Part shown: in pieces, positions 23,924-32,788 of the stretch
Numbering within the stretch: position 1 is the stretch's first letter
Layout: each line of letters begins with the position of its first letter
From: Mycolicibacterium sp. P9-22
GTDB taxonomy: Bacteria > Actinomycetota > Actinomycetes > Mycobacteriales > Mycobacteriaceae
Direction of reading: 5' to 3'
Length of the DNA: 64,000 nucleotides
Assembly (NCBI RefSeq): GCF_008329585.1
Contig: NZ_NPKP01000001.1
Location: 124,001 to 188,000, forward strand
The notes under the pieces: generated by a model
What the model saw: the letters and a program-made list of their open reading frames with translations, nothing else
What the model was told of the DNA's origin: nothing
Database searches by the model: none
Position numbers and translations under genes: made by a program

Positions 23924-25099
23924 ATGCCCTACGTTTCGTCGATCGGTACCTACCTGCCGTGCTGGGGTACCCGCACGCATCGGGTGCCCGGTGATGACGA
24001 GGATGCGATCACCCTCGCCGTCGAGGCGGGCCGCGCCGCCTTGGCGTCGGGCGATGCGGTCGAGCGGGTGGTACTGGTGAGCCGCAGCCTGCCGTTGGTG
24101 GAGAGCAGCAATGCCGCGGTGCTACTGGCCGGGCTGGGGCTGGATCCCGAACTCGAGGTCGACGAGAGGTTGGGCGGCGCACCCGCCACGGTCGATGCGG
24201 TGAGTTCGGCCCGTCCGCGCACGCTGATCATCGGAGTGGACCTGGAACCCGCCGGCGCCGCCGCCTTGGTGACCGCGGAGCGCGGGCTGCAGGTGCGCAC
24301 CGCCGCGCGGGTGGCACGCAGCCTGCCGGTGCGTATCCGGACCGAGGCGGGCGGGGTGCAGGACTACGGCGACCCGCGGCTGCTGCACGAGCGTGGCCTG
24401 ATCGCGTCACTGGAAGCCGCCTGGCTGGACACCCCGGCGGCGGTGGCGGGGGTCGACCATCCGCGCGCGGCCGAACTGTGCCTACCCGATCCTCCGGTGC
24501 TGCCGACCACGGGCGCCAGCGCGAGCATCTTCGCCCTGGCCGGGATGGCCGATCTGGGCAGGACCGGACCGCTGGTCGCCGTGGAGCAGGCCATCCTGTC
24601 CGGGATCACGGTCAGCGGCGGACGAGCCGTGACCCATCGCCGTGAGTTGCCGGCGCGTCCGGCGCCGGCGTACATCCATGCGAAGGGTGCCGACATCCCG
24701 ATCTCGCTGGCCGCCTACGAACGCGCCTTCGAAGCCAAGGTGCGTTGGGAGGCGGGCACATTCGCGGGCAGTGACGAACTCGACTTCCCTCCCCGTTTCC
24801 GGGTGGCCCGCGACGGCACACTGGCCACCGATTACGCGCTGGTGCCGTTGCCGCGTACCGGCACCGTCTACACCGAGGTGACCGTGCACGTCCCGGTTCC
24901 CGGCCTGCGCACGCCCTACTCGCTGGTGATCGTCGAGCTCGACGGGGTGGGGGTGCGAGCGCTGGTCAAGGTCACCGGGGTGGAGCCCGGCACCGTCGAC
25001 ATCGGGGATCGCGGACGGATGGCATTGCGCCGGGTCGCCGTGCGCTCCGGGGTGCCCGACTACGGATACGCCTTCGCGCCCGATGAGGCAGCCGCATGA
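23924..25099 (+). CDS. HMG-CoA-synthase/FabH-fold protein with C-terminal DUF35-like OB domain
   Basis: 391 residues. The first 255 look like a reduced thiolase-superfamily fold (SSIGTYLPCWGTR opening, as in HMG-CoA synthase-like proteins), and the remainder is OB-fold/DUF35-like. The zinc-ribbon cysteines expected at the start of DUF35 are absent: the region reads RWEAGTFAGSDELDFPPRF. No convincing catalytic Cys is visible in the thiolase part. It precedes a true thiolase, and the two probably form a thiolase/DUF35 complex. Function is inferred. Confidence 0.75.
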   Translation: MPYVSSIGTYLPCWGTRTHRVPGDDEDAITLAVEAGRAALASGDAVERVVLVSRSLPLVESSNAAVLLAGLGLDPELEVDERLGGAPATVDAVSSARPRTLIIGVDLEPAGAAALVTAERGLQVRTAARVARSLPVRIRTEAGGVQDYGDPRLLHERGLIASLEAAWLDTPAAVAGVDHPRAAELCLPDPPVLPTTGASASIFALAGMADLGRTGPLVAVEQAILSGITVSGGRAVTHRRELPARPAPAYIHAKGADIPISLAAYERAFEAKVRWEAGTFAGSDELDFPPRFRVARDGTLATDYALVPLPRTGTVYTEVTVHVPVPGLRTPYSLVIVELDGVGVRALVKVTGVEPGTVDIGDRGRMALRRVAVRSGVPDYGYAFAPDEAAA

Positions 25100-25131
25100 G
25101 CGAAGCATGCTGCGCGGGCGCGGGCGGATAT

Positions 25132-25196
25132 GGCGAATATCGCCACCTTTACCGTAAACCATTCGATACTATCCCTCCCGGCATCGAGGGGAGGTC
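25132..25196 (+). promoter_or_regulatory. Gap with a small palindrome, possible internal promoter
   Basis: This is the only sizeable gap (97 bases) in the ALDH-to-mceF operon. It holds GGCGA-ATA-TCGCC (25132-25144), a TACTAT hexamer at 25167-25172 resembling a -10 box, and a GAGGGGAGG ribosome site. An internal promoter for thiolase-Mce is possible but not proven. No -35 match at good spacing was found. Confidence 0.3.
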
Positions 25197-26366
25197 ATGA
25201 GAAACGTCGCCATCGTCGGTGCGGGAATGACCACCTTCGGTGAACATTTCGCGCTCGGCCTCAAGGATCTGCTGCCACTGGCATTCACCGACTGTGTGCG
25301 CAGCATCGACAAGGGCCTGGACAAGTTCGACCTCCAGGCAGCGTGGTACGGCTCGATGGGCACCGCCGACGGATTCCCGGCAGGGATCCTCGCCGATACC
25401 CTGGGGCTGCCCGACATTCCGGTGACACGTGTCGAGAACTCTTGTGCCACCGGTAACGACGCCGTACGCAACGCGCTGTTCGCGGTCGCCTCCGGCGCTT
25501 ACGACGTGGCACTGGTGATGGGGGCGGACAAGCTGCGCGACACCACCTCGGCAGACATGCTGTGGGAGTGGGAGGCGATGGCGCGCGACAAGGCCTGGGA
25601 CTACCCCCTCGGCCTCGTGGCGCCCGCTGGGTTCGCCCTGCACGTGCGCCGCTATCTGCACGAGTCGCCGGCCACCCGGGAACACCTGGCCATGATCGCG
25701 GTGAAGAATCACCGGCACGGGGTCGCTAATCCCAAGGCCCGCCTACGGTTTGAGATCACCCTGGAGCAGGCCATGGCCGCACCGGTGGTGGTCACCCCGT
25801 TCCACGTATATGACTGCGCGCCCCAGAGTGACGGTGCCGCCGCGCTGGTGATCGCTGCCGAAGACGTCGTGGAACGTTTCACCGACCGCCCGGTGTGGAT
25901 CCGTGGTGTCGGTCTGGGGCTGGATTCGGTGATGCATCAACACAAAGCGGATCTGACCACCTTCCCGGCGACCGTCCGGGCGGCCAAACAGGCGTTCGCG
26001 ATGGCAAATATGACGCCGAGGGATATTCATGTCGCCGAAGTCCACGATTTCTTCACCGGAATCGAGTTGATCAGCTATGAAGATCTTGGCTTTGCTGACC
26101 GCTTCGACGCATACAAACTCGTCGAGGCGGAAGTCACCAGCGTCGGGGGAGCGCTGCCGGTGAATCCCAGTGGAGGTTTGAAGTCCAAAGGGCATCCACC
26201 GGGTGCCACCGGTGTGGCACAGTGCGTTGAGCTGTTTCAGCAGCTGCGCGGCGAGGCCTTCAACCAGGTGGATGGAGCCCGAGTGGCGTTGGCGCACAAC
26301 GTCGGCGGACCGACAGCAGTAGCAGCAGTCACGATCTTGGAAGGACCCGATGGGTATGGCAGGTAA
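25197..26366 (+). CDS. Thiolase (acetyl-CoA acetyltransferase/SCP-x branch)
   Basis: 389 residues. The nucleophilic Cys83 is in VENSCATGND, and KSKGHPPGATG near the end carries the conserved His. This is a thiolase with a normal active-site Cys, unlike the fusion at 7341-8999. It probably cleaves a beta-keto acyl-CoA in the last step of a beta-oxidation cycle. The YrbE gene starts 17 bases before its stop, so this thiolase is tied into the Mce operon. Confidence 0.9.
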   Translation: MRNVAIVGAGMTTFGEHFALGLKDLLPLAFTDCVRSIDKGLDKFDLQAAWYGSMGTADGFPAGILADTLGLPDIPVTRVENSCATGNDAVRNALFAVASGAYDVALVMGADKLRDTTSADMLWEWEAMARDKAWDYPLGLVAPAGFALHVRRYLHESPATREHLAMIAVKNHRHGVANPKARLRFEITLEQAMAAPVVVTPFHVYDCAPQSDGAAALVIAAEDVVERFTDRPVWIRGVGLGLDSVMHQHKADLTTFPATVRAAKQAFAMANMTPRDIHVAEVHDFFTGIELISYEDLGFADRFDAYKLVEAEVTSVGGALPVNPSGGLKSKGHPPGATGVAQCVELFQQLRGEAFNQVDGARVALAHNVGGPTAVAAVTILEGPDGYGR

Positions 26367-27165
26367 GGGTCCGGACCGTTGGACACCCGGAATCGCGATA
26401 GCGCGTAACGCCTCGGGGCCGATGCAGGCCGTGGGTGGCCTGTTCGCGATGAGCGCGGATGCGGTGAAGTATCTGTTTCAGCGACCGTTCTTCTGGCGGG
26501 AGTTCCTGGAGCAGGCGTGGTTCGTGGCCAAGGTGGCACTGGGACCGACACTGCTGGTGGCAATCCCGTTCACCGTGCTGGTCTCTTTCACGCTGAACAT
26601 CCTGTTGCGCGAACTCGGGGCGGCGGATCTGTCCGGCGCGGGTGCGGCGTTCGGAGCGGTCACCCAGGTGGGCCCGATGGTCACCGTGCTGATCGTGGCC
26701 GGCGCCGGCGCGACGGCGATGTGCGCCGACCTGGGGTCACGCACCATCCGTGAGGAGATCGACGCCATGGAGGTGCTGGGGATCAACCCGGTACAGCGCC
26801 TGGTGACGCCGCGGATGCTGGCCTCGGGCTTGGTCGCGTTCCTGCTCAACAGCCTGGTGGTCATCATCGGCATCCTGGGCGGCTACTTCTTCTCGGTGTT
26901 CGTCCAGGACGTCAACCCCGGCGCGTTCGCGGCCGGTATCACGTTGTTGACCGGTGTGCCGGAGGTCATCATTTCCTGCGTGAAGGCCGGATTGTTCGGT
27001 CTGATTGCCGGATTGATCGCCTGCTACCGGGGTTTGACGATCAGCGGCGGCGGCGCGAAGGCCGTCGGCAACGCGGTGAACGAGACGGTGGTGTACGCAT
27101 TCATGGCGCTGTTCGTGGTCAACGTGGTGGTCACCGCCATCGGTATCCAGCTGACGGACGGCTGA
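26350..27165 (+). CDS. YrbEA-type Mce transporter permease (YrbE4A-like)
   Basis: 271 residues with about five to six membrane segments. The MlaE-family cytoplasmic motif reads REEIDAMEVLGINPVQRL, which contacts the ATPase. Wording such as NILLRELGAADLSGAGAAFG and AVGNAVNETVVYAF closely resembles M. tuberculosis YrbE4A as I recall it. It forms the inner-membrane channel of a lipid/sterol importer with YrbEB. The ATPase (MceG/Mkl) is not in the window and is normally encoded elsewhere. Confidence 0.93.
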   Translation: MGMAGKGPDRWTPGIAIARNASGPMQAVGGLFAMSADAVKYLFQRPFFWREFLEQAWFVAKVALGPTLLVAIPFTVLVSFTLNILLRELGAADLSGAGAAFGAVTQVGPMVTVLIVAGAGATAMCADLGSRTIREEIDAMEVLGINPVQRLVTPRMLASGLVAFLLNSLVVIIGILGGYFFSVFVQDVNPGAFAAGITLLTGVPEVIISCVKAGLFGLIAGLIACYRGLTISGGGAKAVGNAVNETVVYAFMALFVVNVVVTAIGIQLTDG

Positions 27166-27169
27166 TCGC

Positions 27170-28027
27170 ATGGGAAACGTTGCGGTACTGAAGTCCACCT
27201 ACCCGCGACTCGCGCGCAGCTTCAAGCGCCCGGTCGTAACGCTGGCCTCGCTGGGCGATCACACCCTGTTCTATGTCCGCGCCGTCAAGGGCATTCCGCT
27301 GGCCGCGGTGCACTACCGGCGTGAAGTCATCCGGCTGATCGCCGAGATCTCGATGGGTGCCGGCGCGCTGGCGATGATCGGTGGCACACTGGTCATCGTC
27401 GGGTTCCTCACCCTGGCCACCGGCGGCACCCTTGCGGTGCAGGGCTATTCGAGTCTGGGCAATATCGGCATCGAGGCGCTGACCGGCTTCCTGTCGGCCT
27501 TCATCAACGTGCGCATCGCGGCGCCGGTGATCGCCGGTATCGGTCTGGCCGCCACATTCGGCGCCGGTGTGACCGCACAGCTCGGTGCGATGCGGATCAA
27601 CGAGGAGATCGACGCGCTGGAGGCAATGGCGATCCGGCCGGTCGAATACCTGGTCTCCACCCGGATCGTGGCGGGCATGATCGCGATCACGCCGCTGTAC
27701 TCGATCGCGGTGGTGCTGTCCTTCCTGGCCAGCGAGTTCACCACCACGGTGCTGTTCGGTCAGTCCGGCGGCCTGTACTCGCACTACTTCAACACGTTCC
27801 TGAACCCGATCGACCTGTTGTGGTCGTTCCTGCAGGCGATTCTGATGGCGCTGGCGGTGCTGTTCATTCACACCTACTTCGGGTTCTTCGCCACCGGCGG
27901 TCCATCCGGGGTCGGGGTGGCGGTCGGTAACGCGGTGCGGACCTCACTGGTCGTGGTGGTGTCGGTGACCCTCTTGGTGTCGCTGGCCATCTACGGCTCC
28001 AACGGCAACTTCAACCTGTCGGGCTAG
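27170..28027 (+). CDS. YrbEB-type Mce transporter permease (YrbE4B-like)
   Basis: 285 residues, the second permease subunit. The coupling motif reads NEEIDALEAMAIRPVEYLVSTR, and GYSSLGNIGIEALTGFLSAF and the C-terminal YGSNGNFNLSG are close to YrbE4B as I recall it. It starts 4 bases after the YrbEA stop. The Mce4 likeness suggests sterol-like cargo, but paralogous Mce systems exist and cargo cannot be read from permeases. Confidence 0.93.
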   Translation: MGNVAVLKSTYPRLARSFKRPVVTLASLGDHTLFYVRAVKGIPLAAVHYRREVIRLIAEISMGAGALAMIGGTLVIVGFLTLATGGTLAVQGYSSLGNIGIEALTGFLSAFINVRIAAPVIAGIGLAATFGAGVTAQLGAMRINEEIDALEAMAIRPVEYLVSTRIVAGMIAITPLYSIAVVLSFLASEFTTTVLFGQSGGLYSHYFNTFLNPIDLLWSFLQAILMALAVLFIHTYFGFFATGGPSGVGVAVGNAVRTSLVVVVSVTLLVSLAIYGSNGNFNLSG

Positions 28028-28039
28028 GGGCAACGGTCG

Positions 28040-29227
28040 ATGAAGCAAACCAACAAGAGCGCCCTCGCCGGCCTGGTCACAGTGGTGGTGATCGGGTCGA
28101 TCCTCGGGCTGTCCGTCGCGCTGTTCCGGGGAGACTTCACCAAAAGCGAGACCGTCACCTTGATCTCGGACCGTGCCGGTCTGGTGATGAACCCCGATGC
28201 CAAGGTGAAGATGCGTGGTGTCGAGGTCGGCAAGGTCGCGGCCATCGACGCGCTACCCGACGGACGGGCCGAACTGAAACTGGAGATGAATCCTGCGCAG
28301 CTGAAACTCATCCCGTCGAACGTCACCGCAGACATCGCGTCATCGACCGTGTTCGGTGCGAAGTACGTGGACCTGCTGCCGCCCGAGGACCCGTCCGCGG
28401 CGACGATGTACGCCGGACAGGTACTGCAGGGGCAGCACGTCACCGTCGAGATCAACACGGTCTTCCAGCAACTGACCCGGGTGCTGGACAAGATCGACCC
28501 AGTCAAGCTGAACGAGACGCTCGGGGCGATGTCGGCGGCCTTCGGTGGGCGCGGCCAGAAGATGGGGCAGACGCTCAGCGATTTCGAGGCGCTACTGGAA
28601 AAGCTCGAGCCCAGTCTGCCGAACATGGCGCGGGACATCGAAAACACCGCCGTGGTCGCCGGCGGTTACGCCGACGCGGCGCCGGATCTGCTTCGGACGC
28701 TGGACAACACGACACAGATCAGCCAGAGCATCATCGATGAGGAACAGAACCTCGACGCGTTCCTGGTCAGCATGATCGGGCTCGCCGATATCGGCAACGA
28801 GGTGCTCGGCGGTAACCAGCCCGCGCTGAGCGAGGTGCTGCGACTGCTGGCGCCGACCACCGATCTGCTCAACGAGTACGCACCCGGCCTCAACTGCGCG
28901 TTGGAGGGCATGCTGGTCGCGCACAACGCGCCACCGCTGCCGGATCCGGGTGTGCTGGTCAATGTGGCCTTCACGCTGGGCATCGAGCGTTACCGCTATC
29001 CGCAGAACCTGCCCAAGGTCGCCGCCAAGGGCGGCCCCCACTGCATGGGGCTGCCCAATATCGGATTCGGGAACCGCGCGAAGTATCTCGTCACCGATAC
29101 CGATGCCAATCCCTGGCAGTACGGCAACCAGGGCATCCTGCTCAACTCCGACGGGCTCAAGCAGATGTTGTTCGGCCCGCTGGACGGTCCGCCGCGCAAC
29201 ACCACACAGGTAGGACAGCCGGGATGA
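28040..29227 (+). CDS. Mce family protein, position A
   Basis: 395 residues. An N-terminal membrane anchor (about 8-28) is followed by the MCE/MlaD domain (about 35-120, VKMRGVEVGKVAAIDALPDGRAEL) and a long helical region (about 150-290) that forms the tunnel needle in Mce complexes. It is located in the cell envelope. It is the first of six consecutive Mce genes with 1-4 base overlaps, as expected for one hetero-oligomer. Confidence 0.93.
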   Translation: MKQTNKSALAGLVTVVVIGSILGLSVALFRGDFTKSETVTLISDRAGLVMNPDAKVKMRGVEVGKVAAIDALPDGRAELKLEMNPAQLKLIPSNVTADIASSTVFGAKYVDLLPPEDPSAATMYAGQVLQGQHVTVEINTVFQQLTRVLDKIDPVKLNETLGAMSAAFGGRGQKMGQTLSDFEALLEKLEPSLPNMARDIENTAVVAGGYADAAPDLLRTLDNTTQISQSIIDEEQNLDAFLVSMIGLADIGNEVLGGNQPALSEVLRLLAPTTDLLNEYAPGLNCALEGMLVAHNAPPLPDPGVLVNVAFTLGIERYRYPQNLPKVAAKGGPHCMGLPNIGFGNRAKYLVTDTDANPWQYGNQGILLNSDGLKQMLFGPLDGPPRNTTQVGQPG

Positions 29228-30249
29228 CGCGCGCTACCAGCACTCTCATCAAATTCACGGTGTTCGCCACCGTGATGGTGCTCCTGACGGCGTTCCTGTT
29301 CATGGCCTTCGGCCAGTACCGCAGCGGGTCCACCAACGGCTACTCGGCGGTGTTCAGTGACGCCTCCCGGCTGGAGGCCGGTGATTCGGTGCGCGTTGCC
29401 GGCGTCCGGGTCGGCACCGTCAACGAGGTGGCGTTGCAGCCCGACCGTTCCGTGGTGGTGTCCTTCGACTCCGACCGGACGATCGGGCTGACCACCGGTA
29501 CCAAGGCGGCGGTGCGCTACCTGAACCTGGTGGGCGACCGCTACCTCGAGCTCATCGACGGCCCCGGATCCACCCAGCCGCTGCCTGCGGGCTCCCAGAT
29601 CCCGAAGGACCGCACCGCCGCAGCGCTGGATCTGGATCTGCTGCTGGGCGGCCTGCGCCCGGTGATCCAGGGACTGAACCCCCAAGACGTCAACGCGCTC
29701 ACGACATCGCTGATCCAGATCCTGCAGGGCCAAGGTGACTCGCTGAGCTCGCTGATGACCAGGACGTCGTCATTCTCGAACACGCTGGCCGACAACAACG
29801 AGGTCATCCAGGAACTCATCACCAACCTGAACAGCGTCGTCGACACCCTTGCCAAGGATGGCGACAAGTTCTCGGCGACCATCGACCGGTTGGAACAGCT
29901 GATCACCGGACTCTCCGAGGACCGCGACCCGATCGGCGAGGCCATCACCGCGCTGGACAACGGCACCTCGTCGATCGCCAGCCTGCTGACCGAGGCGCGC
30001 CCGCCTCTGAAAGGCACTGTGGATCAACTCAATCGGATGGCCCCGCTGCTCTACGACGGCCGGGCGGGATTTGATGCCGGCCTGCAGAAGGCCCCCGAGA
30101 ACTACAAGAAGCTCGCGCGGCTGGGCTCCTACGGCAGCTGGATCATGTACTACATCTGCGGACTCTCGATCCGCGTCACCGACCTGCAAGGCCGTACGGC
30201 GGTGTTCCCCATGCTCAAACAAGAAGCCGGAAGGTGCGGGGAGCCCTGA
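29224..30249 (+). CDS. Mce family protein, position B
   Basis: 341 residues. The membrane anchor is at about 12-31, the MCE domain at about 38-115 (VRVAGVRVGTVNEVAL), and a helical domain follows with many regularly spaced Leu/Ile. It starts inside the mceA stop (ATGA). It lacks the proline-rich tail of the D-F proteins, as is usual for position B. Confidence 0.92.
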   Translation: MTRATSTLIKFTVFATVMVLLTAFLFMAFGQYRSGSTNGYSAVFSDASRLEAGDSVRVAGVRVGTVNEVALQPDRSVVVSFDSDRTIGLTTGTKAAVRYLNLVGDRYLELIDGPGSTQPLPAGSQIPKDRTAAALDLDLLLGGLRPVIQGLNPQDVNALTTSLIQILQGQGDSLSSLMTRTSSFSNTLADNNEVIQELITNLNSVVDTLAKDGDKFSATIDRLEQLITGLSEDRDPIGEAITALDNGTSSIASLLTEARPPLKGTVDQLNRMAPLLYDGRAGFDAGLQKAPENYKKLARLGSYGSWIMYYICGLSIRVTDLQGRTAVFPMLKQEAGRCGEP

Positions 30250-31331
30250 TGCTCAAGTATCGCGGAGCCAATCTCATCAAGGCCGGCATCATGGGCGTGG
30301 TCTTGATCGTGCTCGTCATCTCGGTCGGGCTGCAGCCCGAGAAGCTGATCCAGTGGGCCACCTCGGTCCGCCACCAGGCGCTGTTCACCGAGGCCGGTGG
30401 CATCGCCGTCGGCAACGACGTGACGATGTCGGGCATCAAGATCGGGTCGGTCACCGATGTGTCGCTGGAAAACGGTGATGCACTGGTCAAGTTCACGACG
30501 GCGGGCAAGTACCCGGTGGGTTCCCAGACCACCGCGCACATCCGGACCGGGTCACTGCTGGGCGAGCGTGTGCTGACCCTGGAGTCGGCGGGAAGCGGAA
30601 CGCTCAGCCAGAACGACGTCATCCCGACATCGCGGACCTCCTCGCCGTACTCGCTCACCGACGCGGTCAGTGAGCTGACCGCCAACACGGCCGGCACGGA
30701 CACGGGTCAGCTCAACCAGTCGCTGGACACGTTGTCGGCCACCATCGACCAGCTCGCCCCGCAGCTCGGACCGACCTTCGACGGTCTGAGCCGGCTGTCG
30801 AAGTCGATCAACGGGCGCAACGAGGATCTGGCCAGCCTGCTCAAGAGCGCGAGTGAGGTGTCCGTGGTCCTCGGTGAGCGCAGCACCCAGCTGAACACCT
30901 TGATCCTCAACGCCAATGACCTGCTCGGAGTCCTCGATGAACGCCGCGGAGCCATCGTCGATCTGTTGGCGAGCACGACCGCGGTGTCGCAACAGCTGAC
31001 CGGGCTGGTGGCCGACAACGAGGCCCAGCTGGCTCCCACCCTGGAGCGGCTGAACGCGGTCACCGAGGTGCTGGAGAAGAACCGCGACAACATCTCCAAC
31101 GCGCTGCCCAACGTCAAGAAGTTCATGCTGTCGCAGGCCGAGACGTTGGCGAACGGTCCGTTCTACAACGCCTTCGTGCCCAACCTGCAACCGGCTCAGC
31201 TGTTGCAGCCCTTCATCGACTACGCGTTCGGCTTCCGTCGCGGCGTCAACGCCGGGCAGCCGCCGGACAACGCGGGCCCGCGTGCCGAGCTGCCGCTGCC
31301 CTACAACGGGATTCCGGGAGGTTCGCGCTGA
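30249..31331 (+). CDS. Mce family protein, position C
   Basis: 360 residues. The anchor is at about 10-27, the MCE domain at about 35-115 (NDVTMSGIKIGSVTDVSL), and the helical domain runs to about 300. The ATG at 30249 shares its A with the mceB stop (TGATG) and is preferred over a GTG 15 bases upstream. It ends in a short proline-containing tail. Confidence 0.92.
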   Translation: MLKYRGANLIKAGIMGVVLIVLVISVGLQPEKLIQWATSVRHQALFTEAGGIAVGNDVTMSGIKIGSVTDVSLENGDALVKFTTAGKYPVGSQTTAHIRTGSLLGERVLTLESAGSGTLSQNDVIPTSRTSSPYSLTDAVSELTANTAGTDTGQLNQSLDTLSATIDQLAPQLGPTFDGLSRLSKSINGRNEDLASLLKSASEVSVVLGERSTQLNTLILNANDLLGVLDERRGAIVDLLASTTAVSQQLTGLVADNEAQLAPTLERLNAVTEVLEKNRDNISNALPNVKKFMLSQAETLANGPFYNAFVPNLQPAQLLQPFIDYAFGFRRGVNAGQPPDNAGPRAELPLPYNGIPGGSR

Positions 31332-32788
31332 TGAACCGCAAACGTACGGCTGTCCTTGCTGTCGCCGTGGTGGCAGTCCTGGTGGCGGGTGCCGCGTATC
31401 TGGCGCGCGAGTTGTACTTCGGGCCGCGCACCATCTCGGCACTGTTCACCACGGCGACCGGCATCTATCCGGGTGACGAGGTGCGAGTATCCGGTGTCGT
31501 CGTCGGCACCATCGAGTCGATCGAGCCGGAGGGCACCCAGACCAGGCTCACCTTGAAGGTGGACAACGGTGTCGAGGTACCCGCCGATGCGAAAGCGGTG
31601 ATCGTGGCGCCGAACCTGGTGGCGTCGCGCTATGTCCAGCTGGCACCGGCCTACCGGTCCAGCGGTCCGACACTTCCCGATGATGCGGTGATCCCGTTGG
31701 AGCGCACCGCGGTTCCCGTCGAATGGGACGAGGTGAAGACCCAGCTGACCCGGCTGGCGACCGACCTCGGTCCGCAGAGCGGCGTCGACGGCACGTCGGT
31801 GTCGAGGTTCATCGACAGCGCCGCAAATGCGCTGGAGGGCAACGGCCCCAAGCTGCGCGACACCATCAACGAACTGTCCGGTGTGGCCCGCGTGCTCGCC
31901 GAAGGCAGCGGCGACATCGTCGACATCGTCGTGAACCTGCAGAAATTCGTCACCGCGTTGAAGAACAGCGACCAACAGGTGGTGCAGTTCCAGAACCGGC
32001 TCGCCACCTTGACCAGCGTCGTCAACGGCAGCGGGGACGATATCGACGCGATGGTCAAGGAGCTCTCGGTGGCGATCACCGAGGTGCAGCGTTTCGTGGC
32101 GGGCAGCCGCAACCAGACCTCCGAGCAGGTCCAGCGATTGTCCAATGTCACCCAGAACCTGGTGGACAACAAGATCAACCTGGAGAACGTCCTGCACATC
32201 GCGCCCAACGCATTCCTCAACGGCTACAACATCTACAACCCGTCCACCGGCAGCGCCGTCGGACAATTCGTGCTGAACAACTTCTCCGACCCGGTGTCGT
32301 TCATCTGCTCGGCGATCGGGGCGATCGAGAACACCACCGCACCGGAGACCGCGAAACTGTGCTCGCAGTACATGGGCCCGGCACTGCGGTTGCTGAACTT
32401 CAATCACCTTCCGTTCCCGATCGCGCCCTATCTGATGCCCTCGGCGGCTCCGGAGGACATCATGTATTCCGAGCCGGGTCTGATGCCCGGTGGCGCTGGT
32501 GGTTCACCGGAAACGCCCGATCTGCCACCGGCTCTTTCGGCGTACAACGGTGGCCCGCCGCCGCCGCCTCCGTTCACCGGCCGGCCGCCGGGGACCCCGC
32601 CGCCGGGTGCGCAGCAGATGCTGCCGGGCGCTCCGCCGGTTTCCGTGCTGCCGCCCAATGTGCCGTCGTCGTTGCGCGACATGCTCAATCCGGCGGGGGC
32701 GCTGCCCGGACCCGCACCCGATGCACCGCCGCCACCACCGGCAGCGGATGCACCGTTGCTGCCAGCGGAAGGAATGCCACCGGCATGA
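31331..32788 (+). CDS. Mce family protein, position D
   Basis: 485 residues. The anchor is at about 7-24, the MCE domain (GDEVRVSGVVVGTIESIEP) and a helical domain follow, then a proline-rich tail of about 110 residues with runs of Pro and Ala, typical of wall-spanning Mce D and F subunits. The wording resembles Mce4D as I recall it. The start codon overlaps the mceC stop. Confidence 0.93.
   Translation: MNRKRTAVLAVAVVAVLVAGAAYLARELYFGPRTISALFTTATGIYPGDEVRVSGVVVGTIESIEPEGTQTRLTLKVDNGVEVPADAKAVIVAPNLVASRYVQLAPAYRSSGPTLPDDAVIPLERTAVPVEWDEVKTQLTRLATDLGPQSGVDGTSVSRFIDSAANALEGNGPKLRDTINELSGVARVLAEGSGDIVDIVVNLQKFVTALKNSDQQVVQFQNRLATLTSVVNGSGDDIDAMVKELSVAITEVQRFVAGSRNQTSEQVQRLSNVTQNLVDNKINLENVLHIAPNAFLNGYNIYNPSTGSAVGQFVLNNFSDPVSFICSAIGAIENTTAPETAKLCSQYMGPALRLLNFNHLPFPIAPYLMPSAAPEDIMYSEPGLMPGGAGGSPETPDLPPALSAYNGGPPPPPPFTGRPPGTPPPGAQQMLPGAPPVSVLPPNVPSSLRDMLNPAGALPGPAPDAPPPPPAADAPLLPAEGMPPA

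Noticed and set aside
31723..32784. Plus-strand frame overlapping mceD and joined to mceE
   Set aside because: It is the +1 frame of mceD and is rich in Arg and Gly. mceE begins at the ATG at 32785 with a proper lipoprotein signal.
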